Below, one piece after another: positions 32,099 to 41,458 of a stretch of DNA of 64,000 nt (position 1 is the stretch's first letter; every line of letters starts with the position of its first letter). A program made the position numbers and the translations under genes. The notes under the pieces were generated by a model. That model had not been told where the DNA came from. It ran no database searches and saw only the letters and a list, made by a program, of their open reading frames with translations. This DNA comes from Anastrepha obliqua (lineage: Eukaryota > Arthropoda > Insecta > Diptera > Tephritidae): contig NC_072893.1 of assembly GCF_027943255.1 (NCBI RefSeq), forward strand, positions 58,188,001 to 58,252,000. The letters are read 5' to 3'.

Positions 32099-35003
32099 TC
32101 GCACGCATATCACTGCCATAATTTTTCTGCAACCTCGGTAAACGTAGTTTACGGATTTTCTCAAATTGTCTGTTACTAGTAGCAAATTGAGGCTTCTTTT
32201 TGCCTTTTCTTTTCTATTCTACCACACCTTTTACTATGAAGATAAACTTTCAAAATAGTATTGACAGTTGATTGCCAATTTTGCAGCTAATCTGCCATAT
32301 GTGAACGAGTAGATTATGTTTTTTGAATTTATTGATAATCCCTGCATATAGTGAACGTACATTTACTGACAGATTAAAACCAGCTTCGAAATTATACATA
32401 AAAAGAGTTCACATCTACAATGAAAAGGCCTTCCATCACTTTTTAAAGTTCCAAAAACCAAAATTTTGAAATACATGGAGAATCGGTTTACTTTTGTAAT
32501 AGGCAACTTTAATATTTGGATTTATTGGAAAATTCTGCATGAAATTGATGTATAAAACGATATGATTGTGAGAATTTTTGAAAATTTCTTAGTTTTAGTG
32601 AATATTTTCAAATATTTTTTTAAAACTTAATTAAGGCGAAAACTAGAAAATTTGATGAATTTCTAAGTGCCAAGATCAGTGCCATGAAAAGTTGGAGCAG
32701 GCCACCAAAAACAGTGTGTTTTTTATAGATCCATTGATTCCTCATCATATAATTTTCGTCAAAGATGAAGCGCGTTCTGCTGCTCACCGAAATTGAGGAG
32801 TATGACCAGCCTAGGGGCAGTTACTTTACTTCCCAAGAAATGAAACCGTTAAGTGCCCTTTCTATATATAAGTATGTCTAGCATGCGAAAGGACGCAAAA
32901 AACCTTTTAGTCAGAATTGACTCCTGAGCTTTTATACTGAAGCGTTACGAAGAATTCGACGCAAGTGCCGCAAGTGGTAAATCAAAGATAAGAATAAAAA
33001 GAACATTGAATGTCAAAAACGCAAATAAAAAAAAACATGTTCTGTAGAGCGGCTTTAGTAATGCCAGGGACTGTATAGAACAGTAACTGGAGCAAAAAAA
33101 ATCAAAAATCAAGCACAAGGACAGGGCGAGTTATATCGGTATTCAAATAAGTATTTATGAAGATAGCCCAGGTGAGTGGTGGAGGTGAGTGCAAATAAGA
33201 AAATCTATACGAGTAGGTATGTATGTGTGTGCATGGGTGTAGAAAATCTAGCACATCTACTCGCTTTCATTATTTATAATTACAGTAATTAGTAACAGTT
33301 ATAACACACACACACAGATACCCAGAAGTACAAGCACATCTATGTTTTCCGCTAACTGCTCGTTTGGCTAATAAAGAGACAGCAAGCGGAAGTAACACAA
33401 ACTTTTACGTAAGCTAACGGTAAGCTAAATAAAATAATTCAAATATAAATGGTAAATATGAGACTTGTAGTTGTTTGTTGATGTTGTGAGTTAGTGGCGA
33501 ACTTTGTGTTGGCTGGTGGCTGTTGAGTGTCGAACGCAGCTAGCTAACTAACATCAAAGTTCTTATTTCATGCGATTAATTGCTTTTGGTAAAAGTACAG
33601 ATAAGCCGCGACTGCTATGCCATAGGTGCTTATGGGCAAGCGCTCTTCAATGTGATATGCTGATGGTGGTTAATTGGGTAATAGGAAAAGTAACTAACCT
33701 GCATGATTGTTGAGCCCTTTGATTATTTAATGATGCATTTTTTTCTTATTTGGATAAAAGGCAAATCGTTGGCTGATAATAAACAATTAGTAGAAATTAA
33801 TTTCGATTTTTTTTGTGAACATGATTTTGGTTGCTCCTAATGAAATTCAATGGAGTGTTGGTCATATGTCGGGTAAAACTATTGAGGGCAAAAAGGGGAG
33901 CTATGCAATTCTTATTTCTCTCGTTTATCATATGTCTGTACCTCTCAACTTACTTATGAGGAGTTATTTCGTTTTGTTTTTTGTTTTTGAAAAAGTTAAG
34001 CTGCGTTATAAAGAACAATCGAAAGCTAAACTCAAAAAGCGAAATCACACATTTTCAGGGGTTCCACACTCGGTGAAGGAGCATGGTATGTATTTTAAAG
34101 CTATTTTCTTTCATAGAAAAAATTGGTTTATATACCAGTATTTAAAAAAAAATTTACAAAAACTAAAAGCTTATACCATTTTTGAAAAGTAAAAAAATAT
34201 ATAGCAATTCGGTTAAAGTTCGGATTTTTTGGATTTTTGTGACTGAACACGGCTAAAGCTGAAGTCGAAGTTCAGTTGTTCTCTATTGATATGCTAAGCC
34301 TCGAATTGATTTCCTACTGTAGAGAGTTGAAAATAAATTTACCGAAGAGCGATTTCTTCTCAAGTGATCTAAGTATTTGTTTCTTTGTAGGCTGTGGTAT
34401 AATAAGAAGTATTTTCAGTTTACTTCTTTACATTTTTAAAAATTTACATTTTGAAAAATTTTTATGATTTTAAGATTTATTCAGTGTTGAAAATCTTGGA
34501 ATAGAGTTTTTAAATTGAAATAGCTTGTTAACATTTTAGTAGTTTTTTCTTAAATTTTGTAAGAGGCTCATTCCATAAAAAAGTAGACGAATGAAAAAAT
34601 AAGTTGTTCGGAAATATTCATTAGAAGAAACGTGGTCCGAAGAGATGTTCTCTGCAAGATTTTAAAATTCGAGCTTCCTTTCAATCGTTTAAAATCCACC
34701 CCAAGCTGTGGTTTACGGTTGCATAGTCTTACAGAGTGTTCGTCAAATATTACTTCTTGGTAACCTATCTTAAACAAGGAAATACTTAAAGATGTGCTCC
34801 TCCTACTAAAGAAGAGTTATTGAGCCTTATCTTTAGAGTGGTGACTCGGAATAATTCGATTCATACCATCGTCAGGATGCGGCGAGTACTTACAATTGTT
34901 TGATGAAAATTCTAGAGATGGTACAATTTTATTATTACTTTCCATATTTTAGATTACAAAATTAAAGGATCTCTATCTCTATCTCTCTTATCTCCGTTGC
35001 TGC
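32099..35003. other. No gene recognised
   Basis: The longest frame (125 codons, 33815-34192) is AT-rich with no motif. Some (TG)n/(CA)n-like sequence occurs near 33,215-33,320. No element ends recognised. Confidence 0.4.
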
Positions 35004-35303
35004 TTTAGACTCCCAGACGGGTGTAGCGTCTTCCAAGCTGAGATCTACTTTAAAGACAAAGTAGCCAAAACTATAAGACTAATGGACTTACTTCCGGCAA
35101 ACCTAAACATTTTGGTTGATAGTCAAGCTGCAATCAAGGCACTGGCCTCAACACGCATCAGTTCAAGATGTCTTAAATGCAGGAGGTCGCTCTCGCTTAT
35201 CCAACAACACTACATCACATTTTGTTGAGTTCCCGGCTACACTGGAGAGGAGGGAAATGAAAGAGCGGATGAGTGTGCAAGGAAAGGTTCTGAGCTTAAC
35301 CTT
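35004..35303 (+). pseudogene. R1/I-type non-LTR relic, RNase H domain
   Basis: The frame from 35004 to a stop at 35228 reads FRLPDGCSVFQAEIYF, then NLNILVDSQAAIKALAST: the RNase H block with catalytic Glu (QAE) and Asp (VDSQAA). The usual VPGHTGEEGNE-ADE block follows from 35228 in the same frame after that stop as VPGYTGEEGNERADECARKG. The Gly-His of 'PGH' is Gly-Tyr here, so the domain is inactivated. The relic is split by a (CAA)n-tailed insertion at 35304-35430. Confidence 0.78.
35293..35303. repeat. Target-site duplication (left) of the (CAA)n retroposon
   Basis: AGCTTAACCTT here and AGCTAAACCTT at 35431-35441 match at 10 of 11 bases and bracket the insertion. Confidence 0.6.
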
Positions 35304-35430
35304 CGTTTCCGCTACAGTCGGTTCTACGTAACCATAGCGACCCAGATTTATATCCGGCCAAGGACTATCACTTCAGCAGCATTCCCCGTAAATGTATGGG
35401 GTATGTTTATGCTGATACAACAACAACAAC
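35304..35430 (+). mobile_element. Short (CAA)n-tailed retroposon nested in RNase H relic
   Basis: This 127-bp insert interrupts the RNase H element between its GNERADE block and its C-terminal zinc-knuckle region. It contains CCCAGATTTATATCCGGCC and CATTCCCCGTAAATGTATGG and ends in an ACAACAACAACAAC tail. Near-identical 11-bp sequences flank it. It has no coding content; I infer a truncated SINE or LINE 3' end. Confidence 0.65.
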
Positions 35431-35441
35431 AGCTAAACCTT

Positions 35442-35910
35442 TAGCGAGTGGTAGAGGACATACAAATTTCTCTACACAAACTGTACACTGCAATGGACTT
35501 GGAAGTAATCGCGGAAACCAATAGATGGTGGTCTCTGAGTACTAACTGCAAGGTTGCCAAGCGTTATGGCTAAAACCAGTGTTCTCACCGGTGGTATAAC
35601 GGGTCACTCTACTATTCACCCTAGCCAGTAGAATGGGTGTACCTCACGATGACTTCTGCAGTAGCTGTGGAAATGAAGAAGAAATTGAAATTCCTCTGGG
35701 AATGTCCTGCACTTCAAAGAAGCCCTGCCAAATATTTTGGCGATTATTTCTTTAGAGACCTGGAAAATTTACAAAATGTCTGACTGGAGAGACTAGTTAT
35801 CTTCTTAAACAGATCCAAGCAATTTAAGCAACTTAGTTAGAGAGTAGCAATCAAATACCGGTATTACAATGGGCCAAAGGGCCACCGAGTGTAATCTGGC
35901 TAACTCAACT
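35442..35910 (+). pseudogene. R1/I-type non-LTR relic, C-terminal region and 3' end
   Basis: Continuation of 35004-35303. Frames read EVIAETNRWWSLSTNCKVAK, then from about 35,660 KFLWECPALQRSPAKYFGDY and FFRDLENLQN, and ERLVIFLNRSKQF after a stop: the 'H-L-ECPAL---R...L---FI--S' tail. The 3' end (CAATGGGCCAAAGGGCCACC, then ACTCAACTTAACCTAA) resembles 3' UTRs of such elements. Several stops and frameshifts. Confidence 0.7.
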
Positions 35911-36557
35911 TAACCTAATACATAGATACTAAAATATGTGGTATTTCCTGAACTCAATAATCAGAGGAGCTCCTCTTGATGGTAAACGAGGACGACTGGA
36001 TATCTAAAACCACATAAGAGCACTTGTGCAATCCTTGCGAGTGCTTGCAAAAAAAAAAGAAACAATTTCATTAAAGATGAAATATTTTGCTTCACACTAA
36101 CAATTTTTATGAGCACACTTAAACAACTGTGAAGGATACATGTGCGACATAAATTTTGGCCTGTAATAATTTCCAACAGCCGTTACGAGAGCCATAAAAA
36201 AATGTCAACACTTTTTAATAATATTGCAAAGATCAAAATAAGTCGCTTAAAGCAAAATGGAAATAATAATAGTTTTAGGCACTCGTATTTAAGTGCGATG
36301 GAAAACATAACTAAAATGGAGGTTTAAAGCAAACATTGACGCAGTAAACTTAGTAAACTCACGTAAACTGCTTATATGCCTCCTACTATGCATGATGATG
36401 CGGCCACAATAAAATGCTGAGGAGAACATAAATATAATATTACGGATATCAACAAGTGTTGGTCCGAAATTTTGGGATATTTTTAATGTCGTCCCAAAAA
36501 TACCAAAACCATCGGGATCAACAACTAACCCAATTATTGATAACAACACAGCATTTT

Positions 36558-36569
36558 ATTATGCACGTA
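36558..36569. repeat. 12-bp target-site duplication (left)
   Basis: ATTATGCACGTA is repeated exactly at 37805-37816, bracketing the non-LTR insertion. Confidence 0.85.
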
Positions 36570-37804
36570 GGTAGGTAGGTAGGTAGGGTGGTTGTCGTAA
36601 GACACACTTAGACCTTCCGCGGTCCATTGTGATACCACTGGAGCTTATCCTTACTCTACGTGTTCCTTTTCAAACCATCCGGTTGCTTTAATAAACGAGC
36701 AGAGCTTCGTTAGTTTTAGATGGGCTATATCCGCTACATCGGTTAGAAATGCTGTATCAAGAGTGCGCAGCCTTCTCATAGCTAGGCTTTCACACTCACA
36801 TAAAAGGTGTCTGACTGTTTCCTCATCTTCTGTATTAAGACAGCTTCTACAGAAATCGAAGTACGGGAGTCCTAACCTTCTAGCGTGGCTGCCTATTAAA
36901 CAATAACCAGTTAATACACCTATCATTTTTCTTATAGATTCTCTGTTGAATCTTAGCAAGATCTTCGATCGACCGCTGTTCCAGTTCGGCCATGTGTGTC
37001 TGCTTAGTTCGCATGTTGTGAGGTTTTGCCAGATTGTATTTACCTTTTTGATGGTTTCCCTGTCTATAAGTAATTTACAAGTGGCTATGGGCATGGGTAT
37101 CAGCGCCTTATCCGGTTCGAGATCGAGCGTTGTACCGGTTCTTGCAAGTTCATCCGCCTTACAGTTTCCTGCAATGTTCCTGTGGCCTGGTACCCAAATA
37201 AGGTGCACCTTGTAGCACTTAGATACGCCATCTAGTAGTTTAAAACATTCTAGAACTGTTTTTGACGAGTGCGTTTTTGATTCCAACGCTTTTATTGCTG
37301 CTTGACTGTCCGAGTAAATGAAGACTTCATTTGTGGATAATACTCTCGTTTTTATTTCTTTAAGTCCCTCTTTTATGGCAGTGACTTCCGCCTGAAATAC
37401 ACTGCAATGATCAGGTAAGCGAAATGATTGGCATACTCCGAGTTTGTCGGAGTAGACCCCTCCACCTACTTTGTTGTCCAGTTTTGAGCATTCTGTGTAG
37501 ATGTTTAAGTCATTTATCTTAACAATGAGCCCGTTATCCCATTCCTCTTTGGAAGGAAATACTGTGACAAAGGATTTATTAAAATTAATGTCCTTGGTCC
37601 TACAGAAATCCGTTGCGCTGGGAATGCAGGGGAATTGTTCTAAAATTGAGGAGTGTCCTCTTTGGTTCGTTCTGGGTAGGCCGATTTCTCCTAGTCTGAG
37701 AGTTGCTTTGGCAGCTGTTTGCTTACCGTATTGCTCTATTGGTAAAATGTTAAGCATAATATTTAGTTCATCTGTGGGTGTGGTTCTGAGGGCCCCGCAG
37801 ATGC
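36570..37804 (-). mobile_element. 5'-truncated I/Loa-type non-LTR retrotransposon insertion
   Basis: The insertion is oriented on the minus strand: its 5' truncation point is 37804 and its 3' end is 36570. It is bounded by an exact 12-bp duplication (ATTATGCACGTA). The 3' tail on the coding strand is not poly(A) but about five copies of a CTAC/ACCT tetramer (plus strand GTAGGTAGGTAGG at 36568 onward). The insertion landed within a degenerate repeat that also resembles sequence near 62,930. The coding part is a single long frame (36651-37757). Confidence 0.87.
36651..37757 (-). CDS. RNase H and zinc-knuckle end of non-LTR ORF2, 368 codons
   Basis: This is the C-terminal third of a retrotransposon polyprotein; the endonuclease and reverse transcriptase are lost by 5' truncation. 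The frame is open upstream of the ATG to the truncation point, reading CGALRTTPTDELNIMLNILP, the usual RT-to-RNase H linker. RNase H spans roughly residues 84-206: the first acidic residue is E89 in IYTECSK (family usually TDGSK), then E124 (FQAE), D150 (YSDSQAA), H192 (WVPGHRNIAGN) and D202 (KADELA). The C-terminus has a C303-x2-C306...H317-x2-C320-x-C322 zinc-knuckle-like motif (DFCRSCLNTEDEETVRHLLC). No stops or frameshifts over 368 codons, so the insertion is young. The 'TEC' in place of 'TDG' is unusual. It is not expected to be a working gene on its own. Confidence 0.88.
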   Translation of the reverse strand: MLNILPIEQYGKQTAAKATLRLGEIGLPRTNQRGHSSILEQFPCIPSATDFCRTKDINFNKSFVTVFPSKEEWDNGLIVKINDLNIYTECSKLDNKVGGGVYSDKLGVCQSFRLPDHCSVFQAEVTAIKEGLKEIKTRVLSTNEVFIYSDSQAAIKALESKTHSSKTVLECFKLLDGVSKCYKVHLIWVPGHRNIAGNCKADELARTGTTLDLEPDKALIPMPIATCKLLIDRETIKKVNTIWQNLTTCELSRHTWPNWNSGRSKILLRFNRESIRKMIGVLTGYCLIGSHARRLGLPYFDFCRSCLNTEDEETVRHLLCECESLAMRRLRTLDTAFLTDVADIAHLKLTKLCSFIKATGWFEKEHVE

Positions 37805-37816
37805 ATTATGCACGTA

Positions 37817-38989
37817 ATTAGTCCCTAAAATTAAAAAATCCCGAAGTTTCGAAAAATTCAATTAGTCTAATTTTTTTATAAGTAGAACCATATTATTAAA
37901 AAAATTCCTTCAAATAAGTTATTGATCGTGCGATTTCTGGATCCCGGAATTTTTCTCGCACACACATTTTTTAAATCTAGTAAAAATTCAATAAGCATAT
38001 TGTTTTTTAATATAAATAGAAGCTTGTTATTATTAAAAATTGCTCGAAATTAAACAAAAAATTTTAATCAAACTTTTAAAAATTCGTTTTTGACTAAAAC
38101 CATAAAGCATATCTTACGAATCTGAGTCTCCATGCCGTAATTTTAATATAAAAATCACCACTTTGCAAGTTACTTTTGCTTTTGTTCTCGCATTGGCAAT
38201 GTTTCACATTCGCCATGGTATTGTAGATAGCAAAAAATTCATTTTTGTGTAATTTGTATTAAGGTGAACTATATTTCAAGAAGATTTTATTTCAATTTTT
38301 TCCCCAGAACTTTACTTGTAAGCAATTGAAAAATTATCCCGAAATTCATATAAACTAGTCTCGCGATTTTCGGTACTTCAAACCAATCGGAATCGCAGGA
38401 ATGACACCCCTACCTCAAACTTATATTAAATTCATTTTAAGCATTAAAAAACGGATCCTGTTTATTTTTTTATTCATGCCATACAATTTTTAATATTGCA
38501 CTTCAAAGTATATAAGGACAAAGTTGCACTCTATTGTACACAAAAATATGACTTGTTGACTTAATAGCCGTATAAATTTGTTGAATTATATTTTAAGTGC
38601 ATGTCTTTACGATATTTGAAATAACCGCGTTTGGATGGTCATTATTTGCCGGCTATTCAAAGCTGACGTTTATACGCATGAGCAAAGGCATAAACTTGCA
38701 TTAACCCTCTATTGCACCTCTTACTCTATTTAATTATAGGTTAGTTTAAGTTAAAGGGACTGCCTTAAAAAAAGGTACTTTTACTAGTAGACAAATAGTA
38801 GCTGGTTGTAGCACCACTCGATAAAGCGAGAGGGAAAAAATTGGGGGCTACTGAGTAAAGAATTAATGAAGTACATGAGAAGCAATAGGTATATAGTGCA
38901 TTAAGTAACTGTAGTTCAGGAACTTATTGACAATTTATTGACCAAATAACAAAAAAAAAATTACAATTTTCCATCCAAATTTCTAAGTT
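37817..38989. other. No gene recognised; diverged tandem repeat near 37.85-38.05 kb
   Basis: Segments around 37848-37918 and 37980-38052 share TAAAAATTCAAT-A, TAATATAA-TAGAA and TTATTATTAAAAA elements at a spacing of roughly 132 bp, suggesting an old tandem duplication. Otherwise AT-rich. Confidence 0.35.
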
Positions 38990-39092
38990 GGAGCTATAAA
39001 ACTGTATAATCGAAATTTCTTTAAAAATTTAATCAGACACACAATTAATCAGATTTTTTAAAGAAATTTCGATTATATAGTTTTATAGCTCC
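38990..39092. repeat. Near-perfect 38-bp hairpin
   Basis: 38990-39027 (starting GGAGCTATAAAACTGTATAA) pairs with 39055-39092 with one mismatch, across a 27-base loop. The loop carries two copies of TTAATCAGA in direct orientation. It could be a miniature palindromic element or a transcribed hairpin. Confidence 0.88.
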
Positions 39093-39623
39093 ATAAATTT
39101 TGTTATAATAAAATGAAAACTTGAAGTGGCACAAAATTATTATTGATATTTCACTTTTTTTTTTTTGCTTATGATGTTGGGTGTTTTCTACCATATAAAA
39201 AATACCACTTTTTTCTATTGATTGTGTTCCATGTACACTGCGTGTTTCAAGCCCGGGCGTGGCTAACGAACCCCTTCAGCTATTTCGGCCACCTTGAGAG
39301 ATACATGAAAGGCAATACCTTTTGCATAAAATGATTCCGCTAGTAGGCGTTATGGGCGGTATATTTATACATAGAAGTTGTATTTATGATCGGACTTGAT
39401 ATTCATAATATATATCAATTTTGTAAAAAGTAATAATAATAATAATTTTGTAAAAAACCATTTATTATTATTACCCATGCGTTTAAAGGAAATCCGTATT
39501 TTCGATGGCATGATGTCGTAACCCTGATACGAGTGGCTACTTGTCGTAGTTGCGTAAGTAATCGAAATATTTAAAAAAATACAATCGTCAATTTATAAAC
39601 GAACTGGGTTTTTGTTTATTTTT

Positions 39624-39681
39624 CCCCAATAACCTTCGATGCGTGAACTTTTTGAGAAGTCGAAGGTTGAAGTTATTGGGG
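39624..39681. repeat. Short bulged hairpin
   Basis: CCCCAATAACCTTCGA (39624-39639) pairs with 39660-39681, which ends GTTATTGGGG and contains TCGAAGGTT; the extra bases bulge. It lies beside the mariner relic at 39,770, but a link is not shown. Confidence 0.6.
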
Positions 39682-39769
39682 ACTCCAGCCTAACTAATAA
39701 TTGCTTGTGAAAGCTAACTACTCAGACACTCTTTTCCTAATTTTCTCGCTCACCTCAGCTAAAGCTACG

Positions 39770-40141
39770 TCACGGCAAAGTTGCGCTAATTTTTCCACGA
39801 CAATCAGCGCAATCTTGAATGGCTTCACGTAAACGCCTTAAAACGGATAAATAATATTCCTTATTAACCGTTTGGCCCTCTGGAAGGAACTCAGAGTGCA
39901 CCACGCCTTGGTAATCAAAGAAAACCGTGAGCATAACCTTCACTTTTGACCGGCTTTGGCGTGGTTTTTTTGGATACGGCTCGTTCTCGAAGCGCCATTC
40001 AGACGATTACTGACTGGTTTGCATATCGTACTCGTAGACCCATGTCTCATCACCAGTTATTATGCGTTTCATGAACGTAGGGTCCGTATTAGCTCGGGAA
40101 ACCATGTCTTCAGAGACCTCCTTCCGATGCTCTTTTTGCAA
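39770..40141 (-). pseudogene. Mariner transposase, central fragment (third lineage)
   Basis: The minus strand reads KEVSEDMVSRANTDPTFMKR, then IITGDETWVYEYDMQTSQ, a stop, SSEWRFENEP, SRSKVKVMLTVFFDYQGVVH, SEFLPEGQTVNKEYYLSVLR and RLREAI. This is the block of mariner transposases around the first catalytic Asp (GDETW) through 'FFD-GVVH-EFLP-G-TVN--YY'. After REAI the similarity is lost, and the second and third catalytic Asp are absent. One in-frame stop is present. It differs from the copies at 7,975 and 40,618. Confidence 0.82.
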
Positions 40142-40442
40142 AAAATTGAGTAAAATTCGCCAAGTAAACAAAAGATCAACTCACTTTGACTGCAGAATAA
40201 AACACACTAAGTAATAGATCCCGTTCTAATAAGGCTTGTGCATTCAAGGACATGTGTACCAACATGAAAAAACCAAATTTGAAGTGTCAGGTATTCCCGG
40301 GAGAGTTTAAATTATAAATTCCGGGTACTTATTTTACACAATGTATAACATAATATTAAGTTTTATTTTTTATTACTTACTTTATTGAATTTTGAACTGT
40401 TATTTTAAATATTGTACAAAATATGTATATGACTATATATTA

Positions 40443-41456
40443 GTTTGGGGAAATCCATTATTTTCTCGGTAGACGGCTGTAGTGATCGATGTCTCGTAAA
40501 GTATCGATCAAACATTTTAAAGTTTATGATCGTTATCAAGGTGACATTTCACACCAAAAAAATTTTTTTCCTGGCTTTTGTTTGTTCCATTCAGGTGTGT
40601 GTTACAGGGTGTTAACTATGGAAGTCAACAAAGAGAAAATTCGGTAAATTTTACAGTTTTTCATTTATAAAGGCGAAATGCAAGAGAGGCCGCTGAAATT
40701 GTGAATGGTCTTTATGGCGCCGATATTGTAACAGCTAATTAAGAGCAATTTTTGTTTCGTCGATTCCCTTCAGGCATTTTTGATGTTAAATATGTACCTC
40801 GCACAGGCAGGCCCGTCATCGAAAATATTAATAAAATCACAGAAATAATCGAAATTTATCGTCATGCTAGTAGTCGTGCATCGTCAAGGAGATTTAAAGA
40901 TCGACTATAGCCATTCGCGCAAAGCTGAATTAAAAAAAAGCCCGAGGTTTGGGTGCCACACCAATTAGGGATGAGAAATGGGTTACATACGACAATATTG
41001 TGCGAAAACGATCGTCAAAACATGATGAACCAGCTCAAACGGTGGCCAAACGAGGACTAACGGCTAGGAAGGTTCTACTGTGTATTTGGTAGAAATTGAA
41101 AGGAATCTCTACTGTCAACAACTGGACAGCTTGAAGCTAGTTATTGCCCAGAAATGGCCAGAATTGGCCAACAGAAGAGGTGTTGTTTTCCATCAGGGCA
41201 ACGCAAGGTCACACACATCTGTACCGACTCGCCAAAACCTCCGGGAGCTTGGTTGGGAAGTTGTAATGCATCCACCATATTGTCCGGACCTGAACTTGTA
41301 GAACTTACTGAGTGATAAGAAATTGCTATCAAGAGAAAATTGGTAACAGACTATGCAGAAAAACTGTGTATATTTGACCTAAACCAGATAATCTGAAACA
41401 TCTTAAATACAGTTTTGAGTTTTACGCAATAATAATGAATTACTCGTTCTTCAAAC
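40443..41456 (+). mobile_element. Cecropia-like mariner, decayed and deleted
   Basis: Left end GTTTGGGGAAATCCATTATT (40443) and right end AATAATGAATTACTCG...TTCAAAC (to 41456) are diverged inverted repeats. TA lies just outside on both sides (40441-40442 and 41457-41458). The 1.01-kb length is short for mariner because of internal deletions. Confidence 0.75.
40618..41301 (+). pseudogene. Broken cecropia-type mariner transposase
   Basis: From the ATG at 40618 the N-terminus reads MEVNKEKIR, a stop, ILQFFIYKGE. Later frames give DVKYVPRTGRPVIENINK, then VWVPHQL, DEKWVTYDNIVRKR (first catalytic Asp, though the usual VTG before it is lost), AQTVAKRGLTARKVLLCIW, a stop, YCQQLDSLKLVIAQKWPEL, and HQGNARSHTS. 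In that last block the second catalytic Asp (HQDNARPH) has become Gly. The frame ends at 41299-41301 after PPYCPDLNL, so the APSDYHLF block with the third Asp is destroyed. WVPHQL and KVLLCIWW are typical of the group that includes human-type Hsmar1 mariners. It has several frameshifts and stops and is clearly dead. Confidence 0.85.
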
Positions 41457-41458
41457 TA

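Noticed and set aside
33815..34192. Longest non-transposon open frame (125 codons, plus strand)
   Set aside because: Composition is AT-driven (many K, F, Y, L), there is no recognisable motif, and no splice-linked neighbour could be seen. Probably chance.
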